Source of the DNA: Deltaproteobacteria bacterium
GTDB lineage: Bacteria > Desulfobacterota > Desulfovibrionia > Desulfovibrionales > Desulfovibrionaceae
NCBI GenBank assembly: GCA_009929215.1
Contig: SAAX01000013.1
Coordinates: 1-48,146 of the forward strand
Length of the DNA stretch: 48,146 nucleotides
Reading direction: 5' to 3'
The position numbers were made by a program, and so were the translations under genes. Below the pieces are notes generated by a model. The model did not search any database. It saw nothing but the letters and a program-made list of their open reading frames with translations, and was not told where the DNA came from. This document shows, piece after piece, positions 8,630 through 16,916 of this stretch (its first letter is position 1; each line of letters begins with the position of its first letter).

Positions 8630-8693
8630 AATTCCGTCCTTGTTTATTATACGCCGAAAACAGACATCCGGCAGCGTAATGCCACTGCGCCTC

Positions 8694-9269
8694 TTACTGC
8701 CCCATTCCCTTGAAGCCCATAAAGGCCAGCGACATCAAACCGGCCATTATCAGGGCCAGCGGCGTGCCTACCATAACCTTGGGCAGGCGGCATGTATCGA
8801 GGCGTTCACGAATACCCGCCATAAGCAGCAGGGCAAGGGTAAAACCAACACTGTACGCCAGCCCCCATACCAGTGACTCAATCAGGTCGTATCCCTCTCG
8901 CTGTACAAGGATTGTCACGCCCAAGACCGCACAGTTGGTGGTGATAAGTGGCAAAAATATGCCCAAAGCCGAGTACAAGGGCGGCATGGCTTTTTTGAGG
9001 AACATTTCTACAAATTGCACCAAGGCTGCAATAACAACAATAAAAACGATTGTTTGCAGATAGCCTAGATCGAGCGGGTCAAGCGCCCATTTTTGAATCA
9101 CCCATGTGCATAATGTGGCTGCAATGGTGACAAAAACAACGGCTCCGCCCATGCCAAGTGCCACGCCTCGCTCCTTGGAACAGCCAAGGTAGGGGCAGTT
9201 GCCCAAATACTGGGCCAGCACGATATTGTTAACGAAAATCGCTGAAATAAAGATGGCAATAATATCCAT
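8694..9269 (-). CDS. rnfA: Rnf complex membrane subunit RnfA
   Basis: 191 residues with six predicted membrane helices. The conserved RnfA/NqrE features are NNIVLAQYLGNCPYLGCSK near the N-terminus and PLITTNCAVLG in the centre. The two short loop cysteines are the ligands of the intramembrane 2Fe-2S cluster shared with RnfE. AAGGA lies 7 bases before the ATG. It partners RnfE in the central electron path of the complex. Confidence 0.95.
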   Translation of the reverse strand: MDIIAIFISAIFVNNIVLAQYLGNCPYLGCSKERGVALGMGGAVVFVTIAATLCTWVIQKWALDPLDLGYLQTIVFIVVIAALVQFVEMFLKKAMPPLYSALGIFLPLITTNCAVLGVTILVQREGYDLIESLVWGLAYSVGFTLALLLMAGIRERLDTCRLPKVMVGTPLALIMAGLMSLAFMGFKGMGQ

Positions 9270-9317
9270 GGCGTTCCTTCTCTTCTGGGGAAGTGAGGTT
9301 GTTACGCTTCAAGAATC

Positions 9318-9998
9318 CTAATGAGCGGCCTCGCCAGACCCACAAGCGGCGCACGAAGAGCAGCTGCCGCAGCCCTGAAGTTGTTCGGGCTTGCTGCCGC
9401 GCCTGCTTGCCTGCCAGTAGTTGAACATGTTCATGCCGGCAAGCAGAAGCCCAAGGCATATAAAAGCCCCTGGTGCCTGCACCATAATGCGGAAGGGCTC
9501 AAAACCCTGCCACATGATCGGGGCGCCAAACCAAGTGCCGTTGCCCAGTATTTCGCGCAGCGACCCAAGAAAGGTAAGCGAAATGGTATAGCCAATGCCA
9601 ATACCAAAACCGTCTGCTATGGACGCGGCCACGCCGTTTTTGGCGGCAAAGGCTTCTGCACGGCCCAAAATGATGCAGTTCACCACAATAAGTGGCACAA
9701 AAATGCCCAAACGCTGATACAGTGGGTAGGCATAGGCCTGCATAAGCAATTCAACGGCTACCACCAGCGATGCAGCAATAACAATAAAACAGGCAATGCG
9801 CACGGTTTTGGGAATAATGCTGCGCACCATTGAAATAAGCATATTGGAAAGCACGAGCACAAATATAACGGCAACGCCCATGCCCAGCCCGTTGTCGGCA
9901 GAATTTGTCACCGCCAGCGTGGGGCACAGGCCAAGCACCAGCCGAAACGGCGGCAACTCTTTCCACAACCCTTTGGTAAATTCGTTCATAATGCTCAT
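9318..9998 (-). CDS. rnfE: Rnf complex membrane subunit RnfE
   Basis: 226 residues, six membrane helices, homologous to RnfA. It has the cluster-ligand segments LGLCPTLAVTNSA and PLIVVNCIILGRAEAFA. The tail after the last helix is unusual: GCGSCSSCAACGSGEAAH holds four cysteines in CxxCxxCxxC spacing and could bind a metal. The start chosen (ATG 9998) has GGGAG 8 bases upstream; a longer frame from 10037 would overlap rnfG and lacks a site. Confidence 0.93.
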   Translation of the reverse strand: MSIMNEFTKGLWKELPPFRLVLGLCPTLAVTNSADNGLGMGVAVIFVLVLSNMLISMVRSIIPKTVRIACFIVIAASLVVAVELLMQAYAYPLYQRLGIFVPLIVVNCIILGRAEAFAAKNGVAASIADGFGIGIGYTISLTFLGSLREILGNGTWFGAPIMWQGFEPFRIMVQAPGAFICLGLLLAGMNMFNYWQASRRGSKPEQLQGCGSCSSCAACGSGEAAH

Positions 9999-10021
9999 AA
10001 AATTCTCCCGCCCGCTGGGCC

Positions 10022-10603
10022 CTACTTTTTGCCCCAAGTATTGAGGATTTCGGGTTTAAGGTCCGCATAGGCTTTTGCTGCCTTGTTTACGGCCTCCACT
10101 GCGCCAGTTGAGGAAATGGTGGCTCCTGAAACCGCGTCCACATTGCCTCCGCTGGCTTTCAGGCCAACAGGTGTTTTAAAACCCGCAAACTGCGCGGTGA
10201 AGCCGGGCTCCACAATGCGCATGCCAAGGCCGGGAGTTTCTTTGAGCGTTGTAACGCCAATGCCAGCCAGGGTGTCGTCTGCCACATTAAAACCAACCAT
10301 CACGCCAATGGGCCCGCCATAGCCTTTCCCCGATTCTTCAAGGGCTACGCCAGTCAGTTTCCCGCCCGTGATCACGGGGAACAAGGTCATCAATCGTCCG
10401 TCAGGCAAGGTAAATTTGCGTCGGTCTGCAATGGGCGAATTTTCCGCACGGGTAAACAGGCGGTTCAAGGCCGGGCCTTGAACATAGGTCAGCACCTGTT
10501 CTTCAATGCGGGTTGCTGTCACCATTTTAAGGTAGGAAAGGGCAAATCCTGAAAGTCCGCACAGCAGCGAGAGCACTGCCACCATTCGCAGTATGTTCAT
10601 CAT
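10022..10603 (-). CDS. rnfG: Rnf complex FMN-binding subunit RnfG
   Basis: 193 residues: one N-terminal membrane anchor (about 7-28) and a periplasmic FMN-binding domain. The covalent flavin motif is plain: DAVSGATISSTG near residue 155, where Thr of SGAT carries FMN added by ApbE. The GPIGVMVGFN and KETPGLGMRI segments are also typical. Its ATG overlaps the rnfD stop (TGATG), which suggests translational coupling. Confidence 0.95.
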   Translation of the reverse strand: MMNILRMVAVLSLLCGLSGFALSYLKMVTATRIEEQVLTYVQGPALNRLFTRAENSPIADRRKFTLPDGRLMTLFPVITGGKLTGVALEESGKGYGGPIGVMVGFNVADDTLAGIGVTTLKETPGLGMRIVEPGFTAQFAGFKTPVGLKASGGNVDAVSGATISSTGAVEAVNKAAKAYADLKPEILNTWGKK

Positions 10604-11562
10604 CAGCGCCGCCCTCCGAAGGGTTTGGGCCGGATCATGTCAAAATAGGGAGAAGCAAGGTTTGCCAGAAGGATGGCAAAGGGCACCCCATCAATCCAGC
10701 TCCCGTATTTCCGAATAATGATTGTCAGTGCACCGCCCATAAGCCCGTTAAGAAACATAGGCAGCGGACGGGAGGGCGTATTGCCGACTTCTGTGGCGAT
10801 AAAGAACCCGCCAAGCAACACCGAACCCGTGCACATGTGAAACAGGGGAGAGGCATTTTGCGAGGGGTCAAGCATTTGAAACAGGGCGGCAAGCCCTATC
10901 ACGCCTGCAAAAAAACCCAGTGAAACCTGCCAGCGCACTATGCCTCGTGCGGCCAGGAATGATCCGCCAATAAAGAGCGCCAAAACCTGCCCGGCACCAA
11001 GGCCGTTGATCTGCCGACCAAGCAAAAGATCTGCAAATGGTATGCTGTTGGCGCTTGCTGCGCCAAAAAACTTCAACCGAACAAGCGGATCAAGATAATT
11101 GGTTGTCAGCTGCATGGCATTGGGGTCCATGAGCAGGGGAAATGACACGGCAAGCACGGCCCAACCCACAAGTGGGGTGCTTACCGGGTTGGCCCCCAAA
11201 CCGCCAAATACCATTTTGCCAAGCGTCATGCACGTTGCTGCCCCTATAACCACCAGCCACCAGGGTGAGGCAGCAGGTAGCAGAAAGGAGAAAAGAAGCC
11301 CTGCATAAGCGGCAGAAAGGTCGTCTATTGCCAAATCTCTGGACATGGCCTTTTCGCACAGTGCTTCTACTACCACGCATGTGGCCATGCTCAGGGCCAT
11401 AACCCTGGCTGCTGGCAGGCCCCAATTCCATATGGCCATGAGCGCTACGGGCATGCAGGCCATTATGGCGTAAAGATTGATTTTGCGGATGGTGCGGCCG
11501 CAGTGCCAGTAGGCAGGAGCACTCATGGCAAGCAAAACAGAACCGGATGTTGTGGTGGACAT
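10603..11562 (-). CDS. rnfD: Rnf complex membrane subunit RnfD
   Basis: 319 residues with about ten hydrophobic segments and the RnfD/NqrB-type G-x-G-x-NP (GGLGANPVSTPLVGWA) and C-terminal GGYGSWIDGVPFAILLAN-like motifs. The start is the second of two adjacent ATGs (11562), 6 bases after GGGAGG, overlapping the rnfC stop by one base. Odd point: RnfD and NqrB usually carry a covalent FMN on a threonine in an SGAT or TGAT-PL motif. The aligned position here appears to read NYLDPLVRLK, without that threonine. This alignment was made by eye. Confidence 0.9.
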   Translation of the reverse strand: MSTTTSGSVLLAMSAPAYWHCGRTIRKINLYAIMACMPVALMAIWNWGLPAARVMALSMATCVVVEALCEKAMSRDLAIDDLSAAYAGLLFSFLLPAASPWWLVVIGAATCMTLGKMVFGGLGANPVSTPLVGWAVLAVSFPLLMDPNAMQLTTNYLDPLVRLKFFGAASANSIPFADLLLGRQINGLGAGQVLALFIGGSFLAARGIVRWQVSLGFFAGVIGLAALFQMLDPSQNASPLFHMCTGSVLLGGFFIATEVGNTPSRPLPMFLNGLMGGALTIIIRKYGSWIDGVPFAILLANLASPYFDMIRPKPFGGRR

Positions 11563-12851
11563 CATTTGCCTCCCTGTGCTTCGGCAGATTCTGGCTGTGC
11601 TGCGATGGTGCACGATGCCTCGATAGTTCTGCGTGACTCAAGACATCTGCGCGCTTCGGCCGCCTGGGCCAGCTTGTATTTGGAAAGACGAATGTATTGC
11701 AGCACTGGGCGCCGGGCTATGCACACATACCCGCAAAGGCCACATTCAAGGCAGGAGGTAATGTGCTCTGCAGTATTGCGGTCATGCAGGGCAAATTCTG
11801 CATTGCGGCTCAATATGCTGGGGCTGAGCCGCGCAGGGCAGGCCAGCACGCACGCGCCGCAGTTTATACATGGGCTGTGCCCTTCCATGGGGGGGATTGT
11901 GCCCGCCTCAACCACAAAAACGCTGGGAGTACCGCAGGTTATGCTGCGGCTAAGCTTGTCGACGCTTTCCCCGCGCAACGGGCCGCCGCGCACTAGGGTG
12001 TCGCCGGTGTGCAAAGGGATATGCGCAAATTCAAGCAAGTCGCCAATGAGGCTGCCATCGTAGACGATGTAGTTCCCTGAATGTTCAAGGCTGCCCAGTG
12101 TGACCACGGTTTCCGTAAGGGGCAGACCGGTTCGGGCAACGTGGCCCAGGCTCCACAGATTGTGCAGCCCCACAATGCCAACATCCTTGGGGTTTTCCTT
12201 GCCGGTTACAGCCTTGACAACCAGCGCATTGATGCTGGCCGGGTAATGTGCCGGAACATGCGCTATTTCAATATCTGTCAAATGCAGGTTGAGTTCTTTG
12301 GGAACCGCCAAAATGATTCTGTTGGCAGGTGAAAGCCTGCGTAACACCTTGAGCCCCGCCCGGATAGTTTCCTGATGCGCCAGCAGCATGGGTTCGGCCC
12401 ATGTTACGCCTGGGTCGGGATTAAGCCCATTGATGATCAGCGTGCTGCAATCCTGCCCCAAAGATCGTGTGTTGAGGCCGAGGCTTTTCAGCAGTGCCGC
12501 CAACTCCTGCCCCTGTTCCGGGGCGGCCAGCAAATCCACTTTTTTTACCGCTGCCGCAGCACTGCGCAGTTCTTCGTCTGGTTCTATATAATCAATGAAG
12601 ATGCTTCGTTCGGACACATCGGTAATTTTGCCAAAAATTGGCGAAAACTTATCCCCCTTGCCAGGGTTGGGATGCACGGCCAGGCGCATATTGGGGTGTA
12701 CAGAGGCCCTTTTGGTGACGCCTTCAACCAGTTTGCAGCCTTCGCGGTTCAGGCGAACGCGCTGCGGCTGAGGCCCGGCACTGAAACGCTGTGTGACCCC
12801 GTAGAGCAAGTGGAAACGAGGGTCTTGAATTATTTGAAACAGTTCTTTCAT
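11562..12851 (-). CDS. rnfC: Rnf complex NADH-side subunit RnfC
   Basis: 429 residues. The N-terminal sandwich-like region is followed by the SLBB/NuoF-like part (about 120-330). Two 4Fe-4S motifs follow: CINCGACVLACPARL and CLECGLCGYVCIARR. This compact form, without the long Ala/Lys-rich C-terminal extension of enterobacterial RnfC, is typical of strict anaerobes. RnfC exchanges electrons with NAD(H). The ATG at 12851 follows the cytochrome stop by 7 bases with GGCGGGG as ribosome site; an upstream in-frame extension lies inside the cytochrome gene. Confidence 0.93.
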   Translation of the reverse strand: MKELFQIIQDPRFHLLYGVTQRFSAGPQPQRVRLNREGCKLVEGVTKRASVHPNMRLAVHPNPGKGDKFSPIFGKITDVSERSIFIDYIEPDEELRSAAAAVKKVDLLAAPEQGQELAALLKSLGLNTRSLGQDCSTLIINGLNPDPGVTWAEPMLLAHQETIRAGLKVLRRLSPANRIILAVPKELNLHLTDIEIAHVPAHYPASINALVVKAVTGKENPKDVGIVGLHNLWSLGHVARTGLPLTETVVTLGSLEHSGNYIVYDGSLIGDLLEFAHIPLHTGDTLVRGGPLRGESVDKLSRSITCGTPSVFVVEAGTIPPMEGHSPCINCGACVLACPARLSPSILSRNAEFALHDRNTAEHITSCLECGLCGYVCIARRPVLQYIRLSKYKLAQAAEARRCLESRRTIEASCTIAAQPESAEAQGGK

Positions 12852-12858
12852 CCCCGCC

Positions 12859-13659
12859 TCACTTTCCGGTATGGCATTGGGCGCAGGCTTTCTTGCCGTA
12901 CGGTCCCATGCCGAGCTTTTCGTGACACCCCATGCACTGCTTGTGATAGGCGTCCATTGACCCAGGAACCAGCTTTTGGGCTGGTTTGTCGTGGCAGACC
13001 GCACAGTTGGTAAACATCGAATTAAGCTTTACCGCTCCTTTTTGCGGTAAGGTGTCACGCAAGGGCTTAAGGGTGTGGCATGTTGCGCAGCCCTTTTCTT
13101 TGTTTGCAAAAAGCCCTTCGTGACAGCTCACGCAACGTGCGTGTACGGCGTCGGCCTGATTGGGCGGTGTGCCCGCCTCGGCCTTTTTGCCCGTGGGCGC
13201 ACCCGATTCATGGCAGTTGGCGCAGCTCTGTGGTTCTGGTTCGATACTGGTATCTTTATGGTGACAATCTGTGCATTCAAGCCCCAGTTCCGACTGATGC
13301 CGCTCATGCCCCCATTTTTTGGGCGCAGTTTCGTAATGATGGCAGGTAACGCATGCCGCGTTGTCGTTGATGCTTGCGGCGTGTGTTTTTACAAAGGCGG
13401 CATCATATGTGACACCGTGGCATGTTTTACATCGCTGTACGTTCGTTCGTTTTTCTTTGCTTTCGTGATGGCAGGTCTGGCACGAAATATTATAGTCAAC
13501 TGCATGACCCGCATGAGAAAAGACTACCGCACCTCCTGCGTTGGGCAAGAGTATTCGCTTAGGTATATCCTCGCCAGATACTGGCATGATATACCCCACC
13601 AAGGCTACGGCTGACAGTACGCCCGTCATAATGGCGACGGGAAGATAGCGCTTCTGCAA
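12859..13659 (-). CDS. Decaheme c-type cytochrome of the Rnf operon
   Basis: About 266 residues with exactly ten CxxCH heme-binding motifs, beginning CQTCHH and ending CAQCH, and many extra histidines as distal ligands. The N-terminus has a single hydrophobic signal or anchor segment, so the protein is periplasmic. Some Desulfovibrio rnf operons start with such a gene, linking Rnf to the periplasmic cytochrome pool. Start choice: a GTG at 13674 has no upstream site, whereas AAGGGGG at about 13671-13665 precedes a TTG at 13659 by 5 bases, so I prefer the TTG. It heads the operon and is transcribed from the 13.7-14.1 kb gap. Confidence 0.88.
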   Translation of the reverse strand: MQKRYLPVAIMTGVLSAVALVGYIMPVSGEDIPKRILLPNAGGAVVFSHAGHAVDYNISCQTCHHESKEKRTNVQRCKTCHGVTYDAAFVKTHAASINDNAACVTCHHYETAPKKWGHERHQSELGLECTDCHHKDTSIEPEPQSCANCHESGAPTGKKAEAGTPPNQADAVHARCVSCHEGLFANKEKGCATCHTLKPLRDTLPQKGAVKLNSMFTNCAVCHDKPAQKLVPGSMDAYHKQCMGCHEKLGMGPYGKKACAQCHTGK

Positions 13660-13674
13660 CGTGTCCCCCTTCAC

Positions 13675-14101
13675 GAGTTACTGATAAATCTCAACTCTCC
13701 ACAACACACTTTCTAATCGCGCTCACATCAATATCTGCTTCAAAATTCTTCTGGCGGCTTTGAACAGACTTTCGTTAATCCTGTCGATTGTTTTACGTAA
13801 CAAGGTTTTTATAAAAATGTCACTAATGAGAAAAAATTCACCATGATCCCAAAAAATTATAAACAGCAAGTTATTTTATATTAGCATGTTATGTAAAAAA
13901 TATTTTTCAACAAAAATGGATCAGGCATGGTAGCGACTTTTCAAGAGTCAAGAATCGTTGAAAATGGTATTAGAAAAATTAGTACTCCTCTGGCTCAATA
14001 ATTTCAAAGGGAAAATTTGACATTGAGGGAGCATTAAACGGGCATACGGCTCAGAGCTGACATTGTGGGCGGTTCCTGATATTTTGTTGCAGAGATAAAA
14101 T
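13675..14101. promoter_or_regulatory. Divergent AT-rich promoter region of the rnf operon and tunR
   Basis: A 427-base non-coding stretch between two divergent genes, strongly AT-rich at 13800-13920 (runs such as TTTTATATTAGC and AAAAAATATTTTTC). A TTGACA at about 14018 reads toward tunR, but no well-spaced -10 box was found. No gene, no RNA and no clear operator could be identified. Confidence 0.5.
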
Positions 14102-15106
14102 ATGCGTAATCATTTGAATCGACAGCAACTGGAAAGCCTCACCCTGTGCTGGGAGCAGTGGGAGGCCGAGGCAACAACACGCACGCAAAAAATTTTGCGG
14201 GCGCGGTTGCACTTGATCTTTTTGCTGATGCGCTACGGTGGTTTGCGATTGGGTGAAGTGCTGGCTCTTGTGCCACGCGCCAGTATTGATACGATCACGG
14301 GCATGCTGCGCGTTTCTGGTTCCAACGCGCGCGAAATTTTGCTGCCGGTAAGTGCCATGCGCAACATTCGGCGTATTCTTGGTTTGCCACAGGCGGCAGA
14401 GCCCGATTTTTTGCAGTTTGACCAAAGTTTTTTGCGCAAAAAATTTTACGCCGTGGGCAGCATCATGGGCTTGTCCTCCGCCTCTGTGGGGCCGCGCGCC
14501 ATACGCTATTCTCGCGGGCTTGAGCTGTTGGAGCTGCACGTACCCATGCCCTTGGTGCTCAAGTTTTTGGGGCAGCAGGATGCGGATCAGTTGCTGGCCT
14601 TTTTGAATTTTTCTGACGGCGCAGCGCGCAAGCTGCTCACCAATCAGGCCCAAGGCAAGGACAGCGCAGGGCCCGCCTGTCACGGCGAGGCCGATGACGG
14701 AACCAATCTTTTTTGGGGCATTGTAACCAGCATTTATACCGGCATGCGCAAGGTGTATGTGGAGATAACCACCTTTTCTGATTTCAGGCTTGCTGCGGCC
14801 TGTACACCAGAAGAAGCCGCCCTGCTTGAAGTGCACGAAAACCAGGTGCTAAGTGTGCGGGTTGACCCCGAACGCATAGTGTTAAGCCCCGAAAAGGCGT
14901 CCATGAGCCTGGCCAACTGCGTTAAAGGCGTGGTGGAAAGCCTGCATTCCGACATGGTAGAAACCTTTGTGTGCGTGGGCCTGCCAGACGGCACAACCCT
15001 GCGGGCCACGGTAGACACCTGCACGCTCGACACGACGCATCTGCGTGACGGCAAAAAGGTGTATGCCCATTTTGCCTCCAGCGCTGTTCGGCTGGTGGCA
15101 GACTAG
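14102..15106 (+). CDS. tunR: TunR-type tungstate-responsive regulator (integrase-like domain plus TOBE)
   Basis: 334 residues. About 1-190 resemble the catalytic domain fold of tyrosine recombinases (LRLGEVLALVPRASID, then a box-II-like region GPRAIRYSRGLELLE), but the His and catalytic Tyr needed for strand exchange are not evident. This suggests DNA binding only. About 200-334 hold two TOBE/Mop-like oxyanion-binding segments (NLFWGIVTSI... and NCVKGVVESL...). This pairing defines TunR, the family reported to control tup and mod genes in sulfate reducers in response to tungstate. It lies directly upstream of tupABC on the same strand. The ribosome site is weak (GAGATAAA), so low expression is likely. 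Confidence 0.85.
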   Translation: MRNHLNRQQLESLTLCWEQWEAEATTRTQKILRARLHLIFLLMRYGGLRLGEVLALVPRASIDTITGMLRVSGSNAREILLPVSAMRNIRRILGLPQAAEPDFLQFDQSFLRKKFYAVGSIMGLSSASVGPRAIRYSRGLELLELHVPMPLVLKFLGQQDADQLLAFLNFSDGAARKLLTNQAQGKDSAGPACHGEADDGTNLFWGIVTSIYTGMRKVYVEITTFSDFRLAAACTPEEAALLEVHENQVLSVRVDPERIVLSPEKASMSLANCVKGVVESLHSDMVETFVCVGLPDGTTLRATVDTCTLDTTHLRDGKKVYAHFASSAVRLVAD

Positions 15107-15202
15107 GCTCGCCTGGGCTGGCTGCTGGCTGCATAAACCCTGTGTATTATGCCCTGTTTTGCCCCTTCTTTTGCAATCTTTTATGTCCCGCTTTTTCGTG
15201 AT

Positions 15203-15222
15203 AGCGTGATTATTGTCGCGCT
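15203..15222 (+). promoter_or_regulatory. Imperfect palindrome upstream of tupA, candidate TunR operator
   Basis: AGCGTGATTATTGTCGCGCT forms an imperfect inverted repeat (AGCGnGA...TCnCGCT) 50-70 bases before tupA. The related string AGCGTGTTAT occurs upstream of aor at 17669-17678. Assignment to TunR is inference from position. Confidence 0.3.
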
Positions 15223-15270
15223 GAACAGAGTTGGTTGTTTAAGATGACCTCTTCAAAAGGAGTCTGATGC

Positions 15271-16098
15271 ATGTTCCGTTTACCCCGTTTTATGCTTCTG
15301 GCCTGCGCTGCGGGCTATATGGCCTGCGCAGCGCCCGCCTTGGCCGCCGATAGCCTGATGATGGCAACCACCACCAGCACGCAGGATTCTGGCCTGCTTG
15401 AATATCTGGAACCTATTTTTAAAAAGGAAACTGGTATTGAACTCAAGTGGGTGGCTGTAGGGACCGGCAAGGCCCTTGAAATTGCCAAAAACTGCGATGC
15501 CGACGTGCTGTTGGTGCATGCTCCCGCAGCCGAGCTCGAATTTGTAAAGGCCGGGCACGGCATTGACCGCCGTCAGGTCATGTACAATGACTTTGTTATT
15601 GTTGGCCCTGTGGCCGACCCCGCAGGCGTAAAAGGGCAGCCCACTGCCCAGGCGCTCAAGCGTATTCTCGATACCAAAGCTGGTTTTGTGAGCCGTGGCG
15701 ACCAGTCGGGCACGCACAAGGCCGAGCAAAAGCTGTGGCAGCAGAGCAACATTGTGCCCGACAAAGACCCCAAGTATTATTCTGCCGGGCAGGGCATGAT
15801 CTCTACCCTGAACATGGCAGCTGAAAAGCAGGCCTATGCCCTCACAGACCGTGGAACCTGGATCACCTTTGCCGACAAGATGGGCGACAAAAATCCGCTG
15901 GCTATCGTGGTTGAGGGTGATAAGGCGCTGTTTAACCAGTACAGTGTCATAACGGTCAACCCTGCGCAGTGCCCCAAGGTGAATGCCGATCTGGCCAGAA
16001 AGTTTGAAAACTGGTGGGTTTCTTCGGCCACTCAGCAAAAGATTGCCGGGTATACCCTCAAGGGCAAGCAGCTCTTTTTCCCCAATGCCGACAGATAG
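15271..16098 (+). CDS. tupA: Tungstate ABC transporter, periplasmic binding protein
   Basis: 275 residues with a Sec signal peptide (cleavage near ALAADS). The mature start SLMMATTTSTQDSGLLEYL carries the TTTSTQDSG motif that TupA uses to hold the oxyanion. Other family features are VGTGKALEIAKNCDADVLLVHAP and the RGDQSGTHKAE loop. TupA binds tungstate with higher affinity than molybdate, which supplies W for the aldehyde oxidoreductase downstream. AAAGGAG precedes the ATG. A stem-loop after the gene may limit read-through into tupB. Confidence 0.93.
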   Translation: MFRLPRFMLLACAAGYMACAAPALAADSLMMATTTSTQDSGLLEYLEPIFKKETGIELKWVAVGTGKALEIAKNCDADVLLVHAPAAELEFVKAGHGIDRRQVMYNDFVIVGPVADPAGVKGQPTAQALKRILDTKAGFVSRGDQSGTHKAEQKLWQQSNIVPDKDPKYYSAGQGMISTLNMAAEKQAYALTDRGTWITFADKMGDKNPLAIVVEGDKALFNQYSVITVNPAQCPKVNADLARKFENWWVSSATQQKIAGYTLKGKQLFFPNADR

Positions 16099-16101
16099 CG
16101 C

Positions 16102-16151
16102 TGCCAAATAGCTCTGGCAGATAACTCTGCAAAATAGTTCTGGTAGATAAC
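16102..16151 (+). repeat. Two 24-base direct repeats downstream of tupA
   Basis: 16102-16125 and 16128-16151 are copies of TGCMAAATAGYTCTGGYAGATAAC differing at three positions, spaced 26 bases apart, between the tupA stop and the stem-loop. A recent local duplication or a repeated protein-binding site are both possible. Confidence 0.7.
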
Positions 16152-16155
16152 ATGC

Positions 16156-16202
16156 ATTCGCCCGGGGCCGTCGGTGTGTCCCGGTTCCGGGCGAATATTT
16201 TT
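16156..16202 (+). terminator. Intercistronic attenuator between tupA and tupB
   Basis: Arms ATTCGCCCGGGGCC (16156-16169) and GGTTCCGGGCGAAT (16183-16196) pair over 14 positions with a central mismatch and are followed by ATTTTT. It has intrinsic-terminator form but sits inside the tup operon, as often seen where a binding protein is needed in excess over its permease. Confidence 0.8.
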
Positions 16203-16220
16203 GATCAGCAGTGAGCAGCA

Positions 16221-16916
16221 ATGGACTACCTCATCAACGGTTTCAGCAGTGCCCTGTATCTGCTCACGCACATGGATGCGGCCACGCTTTCGGCCATTTA
16301 CGCAACCCTTGTCTCCACCTGCTACGCCATGGCCGCTGCCCTGCTTTTGGGTGCGCCGCTGGGATTTTTGCTTGGGTATTGCTCCTTTCCCGGCAAAAGG
16401 GCGATCCGCCTTGTTTCAGACACATTGCTGGCCTTTCCCACAGTGCTGATTGGCCTGCTGGTTTACGCCTTTATCACCGCGCGCGGCCCCCTTGGCGAAT
16501 ACGGCCTGCTGTTTACCCTGCCGGGCATGGCCATTGGTCAGGCGGTGCTGGCCCTGCCCATTGTGGTTTCGTGGACAGCACAGGCGCTGGAAGATATGGA
16601 CCCCCGCTGCCGCGAAACCCTGCTTACGCTGGGCGCAAACGGTAGGCAGCTTGCCGTGTACTCGTTGCTCGAGTGCCGCTACGCCGTGGGCATGGTGTGC
16701 GTTACGGCCTTTGGGCGCGTCATTACAGAGGTGGGCGTGGCCATGATGCTTGGGGGAAACATCCGTTACGCCACCCGCACCATGACAACCGCCATTGCCC
16801 TTGAAACAAGCAAGGGCGATTTTGCCCAGGGCATAGCCCTTGGCCTTGTGCTCTTGCTCCTGGCCTTTGTGGTCAATCTGGCGTTGGCGTTTTTTCGGCG
16901 CAGGGGGCGGGCATGA
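16221..16916 (+). CDS. tupB: Tungstate ABC transporter, permease
   Basis: 231 residues with five to six predicted membrane helices and the inner-membrane EAA loop (CRETLLTLGANGRQLAVYSLLECRYAVG region) that contacts the ATPase. The C-terminal RYATRTMTTAIALETSKGDF segment is characteristic of TupB/WtpB-type permeases. It works with TupA and TupC. Its stop overlaps the tupC start by four bases. Confidence 0.92.
   Translation: MDYLINGFSSALYLLTHMDAATLSAIYATLVSTCYAMAAALLLGAPLGFLLGYCSFPGKRAIRLVSDTLLAFPTVLIGLLVYAFITARGPLGEYGLLFTLPGMAIGQAVLALPIVVSWTAQALEDMDPRCRETLLTLGANGRQLAVYSLLECRYAVGMVCVTAFGRVITEVGVAMMLGGNIRYATRTMTTAIALETSKGDFAQGIALGLVLLLLAFVVNLALAFFRRRGRA

Noticed and set aside
14102-15106. Active phage integrase
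   Set aside because: The His and nucleophilic Tyr motifs are not seen and the C-terminal half is TOBE-like; TunR fits better.
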